Shown: positions 1 to 8,856 of the stretch, in pieces
Numbering within the stretch: position 1 is the first letter of the stretch
Layout of the letters: each line of letters opens with the position of its first letter
Source of the DNA: Novosphingobium sp. AAP83
GTDB lineage: Bacteria > Pseudomonadota > Alphaproteobacteria > Sphingomonadales > Sphingomonadaceae
Assembly (NCBI RefSeq): GCF_001295795.1
Contig: NZ_LJHY01000016.1
Coordinates: 434,001-498,000, forward strand
DNA: 64,000 bases
Direction: 5' to 3'
The notes under the pieces: generated by a model
Database searches by the model: none
Seen by the model: only the letters and a program-made list of their open reading frames with translations
Told to the model about the DNA's origin: nothing
Translations under genes and position numbers: made by a program

Positions 1-291
1 ACGCGGGTTGTATCAAGCTGGGTGGCGCCCGATCATGATGCGGCCAACCCCAACCCGCTGTGGGAAACCCGCATCAAGAACTGGGAGCGGATCTTGTATG
101 AAGACCTGCAATTTGCGCCGCAGATTCAGGAATCGCTCGAAGGTCCGGGCTTCCAAGGCATGTCGCTGAATTATCAGGAGCGGCGGATTTACCACTGGCA
201 CGAGGAGCTTGACCGCCGCATCGGGATTGACCGGGTGCCGCAGGCTGCGCGGGTAGAGCCGGTGCTTGCCCCGTTTGTCGATCACGATTGA
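1..291 (+). CDS. C-terminal end of a Rieske ring-hydroxylating oxygenase alpha subunit (cut by window edge)
   Basis: The frame is open from the first base and ends at the TGA at 289-291, so 96 C-terminal residues are visible and the Rieske centre lies upstream. The tail YHWHEELDRRIG matches in style the tails of the two complete Rieske oxygenases here (RHFHAELDRRMA at 16108 and RHFHKVLDDYIY at 6534), which is the main evidence. These proteins hydroxylate or demethylate ring compounds using electrons from a separate reductase/ferredoxin, none of which is encoded in the window. It is the first visible gene of a tightly overlapping operon running to 2505. The family call is fairly safe; the substrate is unknown. 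Confidence 0.7.
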   Translation, partial: TRVVSSWVAPDHDAANPNPLWETRIKNWERILYEDLQFAPQIQESLEGPGFQGMSLNYQERRIYHWHEELDRRIGIDRVPQAARVEPVLAPFVDHD

Positions 292-1100
292 AGCCGGTGG
301 CAACGCTGGACGGAAAAGTGGCCGTGGTGATTGGCGCTGCCAATCGCGACAACATGGGCCAGGTCATTGCGCGGCGGCTGGCAGCCGAGGGCGCGCAAGT
401 GGTTGTGGCGGGCCGCGCGCCCGAGGCGCTGGAGGCATTGGCCGAAGAGATCGGCGGGCTGGCGGTGGCCGGTTGCGACATTTCCAGCGAGGAGGATCTG
501 GCGCGGCTGACGGCGGCGGCAGTGGCGCGGTTTGGCGGGCTGGATATTGCGGTAAACGCCACCGGCTGGGGCTTGCTTAAACCGTTTCTGGAGACGAGCA
601 AGGCCGAGATCGAGCAGATGGTGGCGCTGCAAATGACCGGCGCGATGCTGTTTTATCAGGCCATGCTGCGCGCAATGCGCGATGGCGGATCATTGATCCA
701 GATATCATCGGCCACCGCCACGGTGATGCTGGAGGACCATGCCGCCTATATGGGCACGAAGGCAGGGGCCGATCACGTGATCCGCTGCATTGCCAATGAA
801 TTCGGCAGCCGGGGCATCAGGGCGAACTCGGTCGCGCCGGGCTTTACCGTGACGCCAATGACCGCGCGGGCGAGTGCGACGCCCGGATTGATGGAGGCCT
901 TTGCCAAGGAATATCCGCTGGGCCGCGTGGGCACGAGCGAGGATGTGGCAGAGGCGGTGGTATGGCTGGCCAATGATGCTTGTTTCATGACAGGGCAAGT
1001 CCTGCAAGTGAACGGCGGGCTGACCTTGCGCCGCAATCCGACCAATGCCGAGATCGGTGCATCGGTCCGTGCTGCAAGGGCGGCGGCGGCTCTCGCGTGA
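288..1100 (+). CDS. SDR-family oxidoreductase
   Basis: A 270-residue classical short-chain dehydrogenase/reductase. An N-terminal Rossmann segment (GKVAVVIGAANRDNMG, about residues 9-24) replaces the usual TGxxxGIG, a variant also seen in enoyl-reductase-like SDRs. Catalytic Ser is near residue 140 and YMGTK is at 154-158. The ending GQVLQVNGGL is the normal SDR tail. The TTG start at 288 overlaps the upstream stop; GTG at 297 is an alternative. Overlap with the Rieske gene before it and the thioesterase after it implies translational coupling, so it probably oxidises a hydroxylated or CoA-bound intermediate of the same pathway. The exact substrate cannot be read. Confidence 0.88.
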   Translation: MKPVATLDGKVAVVIGAANRDNMGQVIARRLAAEGAQVVVAGRAPEALEALAEEIGGLAVAGCDISSEEDLARLTAAAVARFGGLDIAVNATGWGLLKPFLETSKAEIEQMVALQMTGAMLFYQAMLRAMRDGGSLIQISSATATVMLEDHAAYMGTKAGADHVIRCIANEFGSRGIRANSVAPGFTVTPMTARASATPGLMEAFAKEYPLGRVGTSEDVAEAVVWLANDACFMTGQVLQVNGGLTLRRNPTNAEIGASVRAARAAAALA

Positions 1101-1993
1101 CCAATCCTTTCCCGGACGATCCCGATCTTGAACGCCAAGCGGCGTATCAATTTGACTCTGCCGGACCTGACCGGTTCCAATCGCGGCCCTTGCCCAGCGG
1201 GCTGTTGCGTCTGTACGGCGGGATGATCGTTTCGCAGGCCTTGGCCGCGATGCAGATGACCGTGCCCGACGACAAGCATGTTCATGCCATGCACCTGTTC
1301 TACCAACGCGCCGGGTTGACCAACCGCGCCTTGCACTTTGCGGTGGAACGCGACACCGATGGCCGCAGCTTTGCCCAGCGGCGCGTGGCGGTGACGCAAG
1401 AGGGGCAGCCCGTTGCCTATGCAATGGCATCGTTCCAGATGCCCGAAGCAGGCGGCGTGCATCAGGATGCCATGCCCGATGTGGCAGGGCCGGAGGGGCT
1501 GGAGCCGCTGCCATCGATCATGGCGCGCCGGCTGGACGATGTGCCGCTGCGCCACCGTCCGTTCTGGTGCCGCCGCCAGCAGTTTGAATGGCGGCCGGTG
1601 GAGGCGTTTTTCATCGGCGAGGCGGCCGTGCGCCCTGCCCCGCGCCACTTCTGGTTTCGCGCCAATGCTGCGGTCGAAGGATCGCCGCAAGTGCATCAGC
1701 GGTTGCTGGCCTATGCCAGCGATACGCATATCATGCAGACGGCACTGCGGCCTTTAGGGCTGTGCTGGACGGATGACCATTTGCAGACATCCAGCCTTGA
1801 TCACGCGATCTGGTTCCACGGAACCTTTCGCGTGGACGAATGGCTGCTCTACGCACTGGATAGTCCGGTGTCATCGGGCGCAAGGGTGCTGGGCACGGGC
1901 AAAGTGTTCAGGCAGGATGGCACGCTGGTGGCAACGGTTGTGCAGCAGGGGCTGGCGCGGTTGCTGGACCGGAAGTGCGAAGGGAAGATCTGA
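1097..1993 (+). CDS. Acyl-CoA thioesterase II (TesB-like)
   Basis: A 298-residue protein with the double hot-dog layout of TesB thioesterases, which hydrolyse acyl-CoA to free acid and CoA. Recognisable elements are the N-terminal LYGGMIVSQALAAM, the middle RSFAQRRVAVTQEGQPVAYAMASFQ and the C-terminal LDHAIWFHGTFRVDEWLLY followed by GKVFRQDGTLVATVVQQGL. The GTG at 1097 overlaps the SDR stop (GTGA), which decides the start; an in-frame extension back to 980 would lie inside the SDR and has no family resemblance. In a catabolic operon it may release a stalled acyl-CoA or recycle CoA. Confidence 0.9.
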   Translation: MTNPFPDDPDLERQAAYQFDSAGPDRFQSRPLPSGLLRLYGGMIVSQALAAMQMTVPDDKHVHAMHLFYQRAGLTNRALHFAVERDTDGRSFAQRRVAVTQEGQPVAYAMASFQMPEAGGVHQDAMPDVAGPEGLEPLPSIMARRLDDVPLRHRPFWCRRQQFEWRPVEAFFIGEAAVRPAPRHFWFRANAAVEGSPQVHQRLLAYASDTHIMQTALRPLGLCWTDDHLQTSSLDHAIWFHGTFRVDEWLLYALDSPVSSGARVLGTGKVFRQDGTLVATVVQQGLARLLDRKCEGKI

Positions 1994-2505
1994 TGGAAGT
2001 GCCGCAAATGTCCCCCCTCGGCACGCCGTGGCTGCAGTTTGAAGATCTGGTGATTGGGCAAGTGCGCCAGTCTGCATCGCGCACGGTGACCGAGGACGAG
2101 ATCGTTGCTTTTGCAAAGGCCTATGACCCGCAGTGGTTCCACACCGATCCCGAAGCGGCCAAGGCATCGGTCTTTGGGCAAGTGGTGGCCAGTGGCATCC
2201 ATGTGCTGGCGATGTGGCGGCAATTGGACCACACGATCAATGCCGACATCGACTTCGTCTGCGGCGTGGGCTGGGAGCATTTGCGCCTGAAACGGGCCGT
2301 GCGCGCGGGCGACACGATCCATGTGACGAGCGAGATCATAAGCCTTGAGCCATCGCGCAGCGGCAAGGATCGCGGGACGGCTGTGACGCACTATGCGGTA
2401 CTTCTGGACGACGGCACCGAGTGCGTGACGTTCGAGAGCATCAATCTGGTCTATACGCGGGCAGCGCGCGCTAATCGTTCGGCAAGTGCGGCGGCTTCTT
2501 CATAA
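1993..2505 (+). CDS. MaoC-like (R)-specific enoyl-CoA hydratase/dehydratase
   Basis: A 170-residue single hot-dog domain protein. The hydratase-2 motif is visible: DPQWFHTDPEAA, then SGIHVLAMWRQL, with the conserved Asp/His pair and an RxGDTI-type strand (RAVRAGDTIHVTSEI). Members hydrate trans-2-enoyl-CoA or act in related dehydrations. The ATG at 1993 overlaps the thioesterase stop (TGATG). The 3' end overlaps the convergent reductase gene by 55 bases (2451-2505). Being the last gene of the operon, it supports a beta-oxidation-type role for the cluster. Confidence 0.87.
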   Translation: MEVPQMSPLGTPWLQFEDLVIGQVRQSASRTVTEDEIVAFAKAYDPQWFHTDPEAAKASVFGQVVASGIHVLAMWRQLDHTINADIDFVCGVGWEHLRLKRAVRAGDTIHVTSEIISLEPSRSGKDRGTAVTHYAVLLDDGTECVTFESINLVYTRAARANRSASAAASS

Positions 2506-3083
2506 GCCCGGGCCATGGCGGCTTCGACTTGTTCGGGCGTGCCATAAGTGGGTCGCACCTGCACTTCGTGAACATCGGTGATGCCGATAAAGCCCAGCCA
2601 CGCTTTCATGAACGCGGTCTGGTAATCGAGTTCTTGGCCGGGCTGGCCGGGCCGGATATCGAGCGCGCCCGAGCAGATCAGAATCGCACGGCGGCCCGCT
2701 GCCGAACCGTTCACGCCTTCGGCGCTGACGGTGAAAGTGAGGCCGGGCTGGGTGAGCACATCGATGTATTGCTTGAGCCGCCATGGCACGCCGAAGTTCC
2801 ACATCGGCACGCTGAACACATAGGTATCGAACGACAAGAAGTGTTCAATGGTCTGGTCGATCTGCGCCCAGACCTCATGCATTTCGGGGCTGACCTCGCG
2901 CCCTTCGATAAGGGCATAGCGCCCTTCGATGGCCGCGCCGTTGAAGTCTGGCAGGGCAATGGCTTCGAGGTCCAACGTCTCGGCGTTGGTCACACCCAAT
3001 TGTTCGATAAAGGCCCGCGCCACCATGTCTGACCGCGAGCGGTCCTTGCGGGGGCTGCCGCTGATGTGGAGCAGGCGCGTCAT
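2451..3083 (-). CDS. FMN-dependent NAD(P)H quinone/azo reductase (AzoR-like flavodoxin fold)
   Basis: A 210-residue protein. The flavodoxin-like phosphate-binding start (LLHISGSPRKDRSRS) and the family signature FSVPMWNFGVPWRLKQYIDVL followed by GLTF match the AzoR/NQO family, which transfers two electrons from NAD(P)H to quinones or azo compounds through FMN. I place the start at the ATG at 3083, with GGGAAG about 9 bases upstream, rather than the ORF limit six codons earlier. It is the last gene of the minus-strand operon and begins 14 bases after the E2 gene. It may protect against quinones formed by the oxygenases. Confidence 0.85.
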   Translation of the reverse strand: MTRLLHISGSPRKDRSRSDMVARAFIEQLGVTNAETLDLEAIALPDFNGAAIEGRYALIEGREVSPEMHEVWAQIDQTIEHFLSFDTYVFSVPMWNFGVPWRLKQYIDVLTQPGLTFTVSAEGVNGSAAGRRAILICSGALDIRPGQPGQELDYQTAFMKAWLGFIGITDVHEVQVRPTYGTPEQVEAAMARAYEEAAALAERLARAARV

Positions 3084-3097
3084 GTTGGAGCTTCCCT

Positions 3098-4507
3098 TCA
3101 ATTGCCGGTGAGCAGGGCGGGCTGTTCGATCAACCGGGCGAGCGCGGCCATGAAGCGGCCGGCATCGGCCCCATCAATGGCACGGTGATCGCAGCTGAGC
3201 GACAAGTGCAGCACCGGCACGATGCGGATCGCGCCATCATCGTCAATCGGTTCGGGCCGTGCCGTGCCAACCGCAAGGATCGCGCCTTGTGGCGGGTTGA
3301 TGATCGCGTCGAACTGTTCAACGCCAAAGCCGCCGAGGTTGGACAGCGAGAAGCTGCCGCCCGCAAACTCTTCGGGGCGCAATTTGCCGCTGCGGGCCTT
3401 TTGCGCCAGTTCCTTCATGGTGGCAGCGATTGTGCCCAGCCCCAGATTGTCTGCGCCGAACACGATAGGCGTGACCAGTCCGCGATCGGTTGCCACGGCC
3501 ACGGCGATATCGGCCTGATGGAACTGGTGAATGTCAGTCCCGTGGACCTGGATATTCACCGCCGGCACTTCGAGCAGGGCCAGAGCGCAGGCGCGGATGA
3601 GGTAATCGTTGACGCTGGGCTTTTCGCCAATGCTCGCCGCGCGATGTGCCAGAAGGCGATCTGCGCGCACTCTGCGCCGCACATAAAAATGCGGAATTTC
3701 CTGCTTCGATTGCGTCAAACGCCGTGCGATGGTGCGGCGCATCGAGGACATTGGCACGATCTCTGGCGCACCGCTTGCGGTACTTGCGACAGGCGCGGCG
3801 ATAAGCTGCGGTGCTGGCGCGGCATTGGCGATAGCGGCCATGACATCGGATTTGCGCACGCGGCCACGCGGGCCGGTGCCGGTGACTTTGCCAAGATCAA
3901 GCTCGTGCAGCGCGGCAAGGCGGCGGGCGACGGGCGTTGCCATGACCGGACCTTCGGGCAGGAGCGGGAATGCGCCGACCAGCACAGGCGGCTGGGGCGT
4001 GCGCGCGGCTTGATGCACATCTTGCAGCGAAATCCGGCCATTGCGGCCCGAGCCACTGACTTGCGCCAGATCGATGCCGAGTTCCTGCGCCGAGGCCAAG
4101 GCCACCGGGCTGATCGCGATGCCTTCGGGCACAGCGATTGCAGCAACGGGAACAGGATCCGCATTTACAGCGGATACTGGTGTATCAGCTTCGGGATCAA
4201 AGCTGGTGTCGGAAGGGCGGAACCCTGCGATCAGCGCGTCGATTTCAGCCGCAGTGGCCTCGCCGCCATCGGACAGGACCGCGAGCAGCGCGCCGACCGC
4301 ATATGTCTCGCCCGCCTTGGCGATGATGCGGACAAAGCGGCCTTCGGCTTCAGCCTCGACCTCGTTTGTGATCTTGTCGGTTTCGATCAGCGTCAGCACC
4401 GTGCCGCGTGCGAAGGGGGCGTTTTCGGCCACCATCCACTCCGCAATGGTGCCTTCGGCCATCTCGATACCCCATTTGGGCATGGTGAATGCTTTGAGCT
4501 TGGCCAT
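3098..4507 (-). CDS. Dihydrolipoamide acyltransferase (E2) of a 2-oxo acid/acetoin-type dehydrogenase complex
   Basis: A 469-residue E2. An N-terminal lipoyl domain (residues 1-80) carries the lipoylated Lys in IETDKI (Lys45). Two successive peripheral-subunit-binding segments follow, about 131-168 (SPVALASAQELGIDL) and 190-227 (TPVARRLAALHELDL with TGPRGRV). The C-terminal catalytic domain ends with DHRAIDG (His441, Asp445), the acyltransferase active site. Two binding segments are unusual, since most E2 chains have one. The ATG at 4507 follows a GGGGG-rich site; longer upstream frames are not conserved. It is co-transcribed with E1beta and E1alpha. No E3 (lipoamide dehydrogenase) is present, so one must be borrowed from elsewhere. 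Confidence 0.93.
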   Translation of the reverse strand: MAKLKAFTMPKWGIEMAEGTIAEWMVAENAPFARGTVLTLIETDKITNEVEAEAEGRFVRIIAKAGETYAVGALLAVLSDGGEATAAEIDALIAGFRPSDTSFDPEADTPVSAVNADPVPVAAIAVPEGIAISPVALASAQELGIDLAQVSGSGRNGRISLQDVHQAARTPQPPVLVGAFPLLPEGPVMATPVARRLAALHELDLGKVTGTGPRGRVRKSDVMAAIANAAPAPQLIAAPVASTASGAPEIVPMSSMRRTIARRLTQSKQEIPHFYVRRRVRADRLLAHRAASIGEKPSVNDYLIRACALALLEVPAVNIQVHGTDIHQFHQADIAVAVATDRGLVTPIVFGADNLGLGTIAATMKELAQKARSGKLRPEEFAGGSFSLSNLGGFGVEQFDAIINPPQGAILAVGTARPEPIDDDGAIRIVPVLHLSLSCDHRAIDGADAGRFMAALARLIEQPALLTGN

Positions 4508-4521
4508 GGTCTGCCCCCCGC

Positions 4522-5532
4522 TCAACGGAACGCAAGGGTGCGACGGACGGCACCCTCGATGGTCTGCGGCGATGGCAGCCATGCGCGTTCGAGCACGCGC
4601 GAGAACGGGATCGGCGCGTGCGGGCCAGTGATCATTTCGGGCGGCGCTTTCAGGCTGGTGAAGGCGCGCGTGGCGACCAGCGCGGCGATATCGGCAGCAA
4701 GGCTGCAACGCGGCGGGCTTTCATCCACCACAACCAGACGCCCGGTCTGTTCGACGGAATCGAGGATCGCGTCTTCATCCAGCGGGCTGGTGGTGCGCAG
4801 ATCGATCAAATCAACGCCGATGCCATCCGCGACCAATTTATCGGCGGCTTTTTCGGCAAAATTCACCATGCGGCCACAGGCGACGACGGTGACATCGCCG
4901 CCTTCGCGCACCATCCGGGCTTGACCGAACGGGATGCGGTAATCGCCATCGGGCACTTCGCCCTTCACGCCGTAAAGCGCCTTGTGTTCAAAGAACATGA
5001 CAGGGTCATCGCCGCGCAGGGCTTCGGTCAAAAGACCCTTTGCATCGGCGGGCGTGGTGGGCAGCACGACTTTGAGGCCGGGCATGGCGGTGAGCAGGGC
5101 ATAGACCGACTGGCTGTGCTGCGCCGCCGTCTGCATCCCTGCGCCATAGACCATGCGCACCACGGCGGGGCACTTGGTCTTGCCGCCAAACATATAGCGG
5201 AACTTGGCCATCTGGTTCCACAACTGGTCGAGACTGACCCCGACGAAATCGGCGAACATCAGTTCGGCAACCGGGCGTTTGCCCGCCAGCGCCGCACCGG
5301 CAGCAGCGCCGATGATCGCGCTTTCCGAAATCGGCGTATCGATCACGCGGTTGGGGCCGAACTTTTCCCACAGACCGGTGCTGGTGCCCCAGATGCCGCC
5401 GATGGCCTCCGGCCCGCCAGCGGTGCCATTGCCGCCGACCACGTCCTCGCCCAGAAGCAGGATATCACCGTCGCGCTCCATCTCGGCGTGGAGCGTGCTC
5501 AGGATTGCTTCGCGAATGTTCATTACAGCCAT
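4522..5532 (-). CDS. Thiamine-dependent dehydrogenase E1 beta subunit
   Basis: A 336-residue transketolase-like beta subunit. It begins MNIREAILSTLHAEMERD, contains GEDV and the long SESAIIGAAAGAALAGKRPVAELMFADF segment, and has the C-terminal transketolase domain with VDLIDLRTTSPLDEDAI. Together with the alpha subunit it decarboxylates a 2-oxo acid or cleaves acetoin and loads the acyl unit on E2 lipoate. The ATG at 5532 is preferred because GAGGG sits 9 bases upstream; TTG at 5541 is also in frame. It lies between E1alpha and E2 in the same operon, downstream of a Rieske oxygenase. Confidence 0.92.
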   Translation of the reverse strand: MAVMNIREAILSTLHAEMERDGDILLLGEDVVGGNGTAGGPEAIGGIWGTSTGLWEKFGPNRVIDTPISESAIIGAAAGAALAGKRPVAELMFADFVGVSLDQLWNQMAKFRYMFGGKTKCPAVVRMVYGAGMQTAAQHSQSVYALLTAMPGLKVVLPTTPADAKGLLTEALRGDDPVMFFEHKALYGVKGEVPDGDYRIPFGQARMVREGGDVTVVACGRMVNFAEKAADKLVADGIGVDLIDLRTTSPLDEDAILDSVEQTGRLVVVDESPPRCSLAADIAALVATRAFTSLKAPPEMITGPHAPIPFSRVLERAWLPSPQTIEGAVRRTLAFR

Positions 5533-5544
5533 TGTCGCCAACCC

Positions 5545-6522
5545 TCAGTAATATTCGACGTAGACATCGTCGGCGACAGTCGCCGGATCGGGATCGGCAC
5601 CGGCACGCGCTTGCGCCACGGCCTCATCGATCAGGATGCCGACTTCCTTGTCGACCGCATCCATTTCTGCATCGGTCAGCAGCGCCGCATCGGTTACGAC
5701 TTTGCGGAACGCCTTGAGGCAATCGCGCTCCTCGCGGATGCGGTCGAGTTCGCCGGGGCCGCGATAACGCTGCGGATCGCCTTCGAAGTGGCCGTAGAAC
5801 CTTTCGGTATCGAGCTCGATGGCGGCAGGGCCGTTTCCAGCGCGGACATATTCGAGCAGATCGCGGAACTGGGCATAGGCATCGAAGAAATCGCAGCCGT
5901 TGGCGCGCCAGACTTTCATGCCGAATGCTTCCGCGCGGCTGGCGATATCGTTGGCCGTGCCGACGGCATATTCAACGCCGGTGTGTTCGGAATAGTGATT
6001 GTTTTCAAACACGAAGATTGCAGGCGCTTTGGTGACGACGGCAAGGTTCATCGCTTCGAAGGTGGTGCCCTGATTGCACGCGCCATCGCCCGAAAAAGCA
6101 ATGCCGACGCGGCCATTGCCGTCCATTTTGGCAGCCAATGCTGCACCCACTGCCTGAGGAGCGCCGCCGCCGACGATGCCGTTTGCACCGAGCATGCCGA
6201 CATCGAGATCGGCAATGTGCATCGAGCCGCCCCGGCCTTTGCACAAGCCGCCTGCACGGCCATAAATCTCCAGCATCATGCCCTTTACATCGCAGCCCTT
6301 GGCGATGCAGTGGCCATGGCCACGGTGGGTCGAGACGATCTTGTCCTCGACTGTCAATTGATCGCAAATGCCGACGGCGACGGCTTCCTGCCCCGAATAA
6401 AGGTGCGTAAAGCCGCCGATTTCGCCAGTCTTGATCTCGTCGTGCAGCCGCTCTTCAAAAGCGCGGATCGTGCTCATGCGCCGGTAAGCGCCGAGCAACT
6501 GGTCATGGCCCAGTTGCAACAT
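5545..6522 (-). CDS. Thiamine-dependent dehydrogenase E1 alpha subunit (AcoA/PdhA-like)
   Basis: A 325-residue E1 alpha. The thiamine diphosphate motif is clear: GDGACNQG at 145-152 and the closing ENN at 173-175. THRGHGHCIAKG and GRGGSMHIAD are the usual substrate-channel blocks. The short length and lack of phosphorylation-loop extensions fit the acetoin dehydrogenase-like and pyruvate subgroups; the true substrate is not decidable from sequence. The ATG at 6522 has AGAGG upstream. It starts 11 bases after the Rieske oxygenase stop, so an oxidised C2-C4 fragment from that pathway is a reasonable substrate guess. Confidence 0.93.
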   Translation of the reverse strand: MLQLGHDQLLGAYRRMSTIRAFEERLHDEIKTGEIGGFTHLYSGQEAVAVGICDQLTVEDKIVSTHRGHGHCIAKGCDVKGMMLEIYGRAGGLCKGRGGSMHIADLDVGMLGANGIVGGGAPQAVGAALAAKMDGNGRVGIAFSGDGACNQGTTFEAMNLAVVTKAPAIFVFENNHYSEHTGVEYAVGTANDIASRAEAFGMKVWRANGCDFFDAYAQFRDLLEYVRAGNGPAAIELDTERFYGHFEGDPQRYRGPGELDRIREERDCLKAFRKVVTDAALLTDAEMDAVDKEVGILIDEAVAQARAGADPDPATVADDVYVEYY

Positions 6523-6533
6523 GCCTGTTCCTC

Positions 6534-7883
6534 TCAGATATCGTCCGGGGATTTGCCGCCGGGACCGTAGATGTAATCGTCCAGCACTTTGTGGAAGTGG
6601 CGGATGCGCAGTTCCTGCTCGCCGATCCACAGGCCGGGGAAGTTGTCGGACTGCATGCCCAATTGCACGGTGGGCAAATTGAAGGCGTCCTGATCAAGCA
6701 CTTGCCCGATGCTGCGATCACCGTGCTTGAAGCGGCGGTGCTTCACGCGCTCGGGCCATTCCTCACCCTCGGGCAACAGTTCGAACACCCAGACGTCATA
6801 AAGCATCTTGTTCGGATCAGTGGCGTGGGGGCGCTGGCGGAACATCAGCACATCATCAGCGTGGACGTTGAGCGCGATGTTGGGGAAGATCATGTAGTGA
6901 TAATCGTCGGTCAACTGATCGTCGTTGAGCGCCGAATAGTCCTTGCCCTGGGATGCGCCGTGCTTGCGTTTGAACAATTGCACATCGCGGCGGATATCGC
7001 TGATCCGGCCTTCGTATTCTGCCGGGTCCATGCCCGCGTGGCGCATGATTTCATCAATCGCGGGCGGGATTTGGCTGGGCATGGCCACGCGCGGCGAAAC
7101 GGTGGCGAACGGGATCAGGTAGCGGTTGTGACGTTCGTAACAGTCAATCTGCACGTTCACATCATCGAGATACCACAGCAATTGCGGGTGAATGCCCTGC
7201 ACATGGTACGTCTCGTTAAAGGCATCGACCGAGGCCTTCCAATTGCAGTCCCACTCCACCGTCACATCGCGTTTCCACGCCATGCGTTCGGGATGATAGG
7301 GCTCAAGATGGTCTTTCAGCGGGGCGATGTAATCGTCAAACGGCTCAATTTCTGGGTTGAGCGAGAACCAGACAAAGCTATTCCATTCGGTACATGGCAG
7401 GCTGGGCAGTGTCATTCCCGGAGGGCCACCCTGGGCGAAAGTGCACAGATCGGGCAAGCGCTCAATCACGCCCTCTAGGCTGTATGTCCAGTGATGGTAC
7501 ATGCAGCGGAATTCGGTGGCGTTGCCCAAGCCTTCGGGCCGCAAGCGGTTGCCGCGATGGAGGCAGACGTTGGGGAATGCGCGCAAGGTACCATCGTGCT
7601 GGCGCACGATCAGCACCGATTCCTTGCCGATATCGGTGCAGATGTAATCGCCGGGTTCAGGGATATCGTCAGCCCGTCCGCCCAGCAGCCAGACCTTGGT
7701 CCAGATGCGCTCCCACTCCAGCTTCATGAACTCTTCGGAGTAATAACGGGCCGCCGGAATCACATCGGTGCCAAGCTCCGGGTCGGGAGCCTTTTCCACC
7801 GGCGTGCGCGTGGTGCATGCCGCTTGATCGACGCGGATTACATCGACGACGCGCTTTACGTCCATGCGCGCTGTGTCCCACAT
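6534..7883 (-). CDS. Rieske non-haem iron oxygenase, alpha subunit
   Basis: A 449-residue oxygenase component. The Rieske [2Fe-2S] ligands are Cys107/His109 (CLH) and Cys127/His130 (CMYH), spaced by 17 residues. The catalytic iron motif is DAFNETYHVQGIHP (Asp220 bridge, His227, His232). No beta-subunit gene follows, so an alpha-only enzyme is likely. The ATG at 7883 overlaps the SDR stop (TGATG); ATG at 7865, preceded by GGGA, is an alternative. It is coupled to an SDR upstream and an E1/E2 dehydrogenase downstream. Its electron-transfer partners are not in the window. Confidence 0.93.
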   Translation of the reverse strand: MWDTARMDVKRVVDVIRVDQAACTTRTPVEKAPDPELGTDVIPAARYYSEEFMKLEWERIWTKVWLLGGRADDIPEPGDYICTDIGKESVLIVRQHDGTLRAFPNVCLHRGNRLRPEGLGNATEFRCMYHHWTYSLEGVIERLPDLCTFAQGGPPGMTLPSLPCTEWNSFVWFSLNPEIEPFDDYIAPLKDHLEPYHPERMAWKRDVTVEWDCNWKASVDAFNETYHVQGIHPQLLWYLDDVNVQIDCYERHNRYLIPFATVSPRVAMPSQIPPAIDEIMRHAGMDPAEYEGRISDIRRDVQLFKRKHGASQGKDYSALNDDQLTDDYHYMIFPNIALNVHADDVLMFRQRPHATDPNKMLYDVWVFELLPEGEEWPERVKHRRFKHGDRSIGQVLDQDAFNLPTVQLGMQSDNFPGLWIGEQELRIRHFHKVLDDYIYGPGGKSPDDI

Positions 7884-8644
7884 CAGAAGTGCGTCCGGTT
7901 GGTGAACGCACCATCGACGACGAGGTGCGAACCGCTGCACCAGCTGGCGGCTTCGCTGGCGAGGAACACGATAGCGCGGGCGATTTCTTCAGGCTTGCCC
8001 AGACGGCCCATCGGCTGCTGGCGCAATTGCGAAGCGTAGAATTTTTCCATCGTGCCTTTGATCATGTCCCAGTTGCCGCCTTCGAATTCGACGGGACCGG
8101 GCGATACGACATTGACGCGAATGCCGTCCTTGCCGTGGGCAAGCGCCAGTTGCTTGCCATACGTGATCAGCGAGGTTTTCATCGCGTTGTAGGCCTGCGG
8201 GCCACCCATCGCTTCGAGCGCGGAGGTGGTGGCGACCAGCACGATCGAGCCGGAGCCCTGTTCGGTCATGTGCGGGATCGCAGCTTCGACCGCACGGACA
8301 GGCCCCATGACATCGGTTTCAAAGGCATTGGACCAGTACTTTTCGCTGCCAATGCCGCTGCCGGCAGACGTGAGCGGGATCACCACATCGACACCTTCAA
8401 GCGTTTCAATCGCCCACGCCAGCCACTCTTTGTACTCATCGGCCTTGCGCACGTTGACGGCTTTGCCGATAACTTTGGTGCCATAGCGCGAGAGCGATGC
8501 GACCGCATCCTTGACCGAATCTTCGCCGCGCGCGCTGAGCGCAATATCGCAGCCTTCGCGGGCGAGCACTTCGGCCACGGCAAAGCCGATCCCGCGCGCT
8601 CCGCCAACGACGATGGCCTTCTTTCCTTGCAGCCCGAGATCCAT
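7883..8644 (-). CDS. SDR-family oxidoreductase
   Basis: A 253-residue SDR with GGARGIG in the cofactor loop (about residues 14-20), a short ALSAR strand and catalytic YNAMK. The tail WCSGSHLVVDGAF is typical of the family. The ATG at 8644 has AAAGGA 7 bases upstream; longer frames extend into the promoter region. It is the first gene of the six-gene minus-strand operon ending at 2451, and its stop is fused to the Rieske start. It probably dehydrogenates the alcohol or diol made by that oxygenase, or a CoA ester from it. The substrate is unknown. Confidence 0.9.
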   Translation of the reverse strand: MDLGLQGKKAIVVGGARGIGFAVAEVLAREGCDIALSARGEDSVKDAVASLSRYGTKVIGKAVNVRKADEYKEWLAWAIETLEGVDVVIPLTSAGSGIGSEKYWSNAFETDVMGPVRAVEAAIPHMTEQGSGSIVLVATTSALEAMGGPQAYNAMKTSLITYGKQLALAHGKDGIRVNVVSPGPVEFEGGNWDMIKGTMEKFYASQLRQQPMGRLGKPEEIARAIVFLASEAASWCSGSHLVVDGAFTNRTHF

Positions 8645-8826
8645 GAACAATCCTTTCCCAACGCAACGCGCAACCTGCGGGAGTGGAGCGGCATGGCGTA
8701 GCCGCAAAGCACCGAGGCATGTGCCCTGACACCGATGCCGCACCGCATTCCCCAACGGGGCGCAGCCGCCTGCATCATCCAATCTCCCTTGGCCGTTACT
8801 CTATTGGCAATGCTCCGGAGTGCAAC

Positions 8827-8856
8827 AAAAAAACATGCTTGCATGCTTTTTTATGG
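8827..8856. promoter_or_regulatory. Putative TetR operator A (imperfect palindrome)
   Basis: In the 316-base divergent gap between the SDR (-) and the TetR gene (+), an A7 run, CATGC, TT, GCATGC and a T6 run form an inverted repeat centred at 8839.5, followed by ATGG. The right part CTTTTTTATGG is identical to site B (12601-12611) and nearly so in site C. The remainder of the gap (8645-8826 and 8857-8960) shows no gene. Confidence 0.5.

Noticed and set aside
3185..6570. Long plus-strand frames of 579 and 650 codons opposite the E2, E1beta and E1alpha genes
   Set aside because: They are antisense shadows created by GC-rich third positions; the minus-strand proteins have complete catalytic motifs and ribosome-binding sites.
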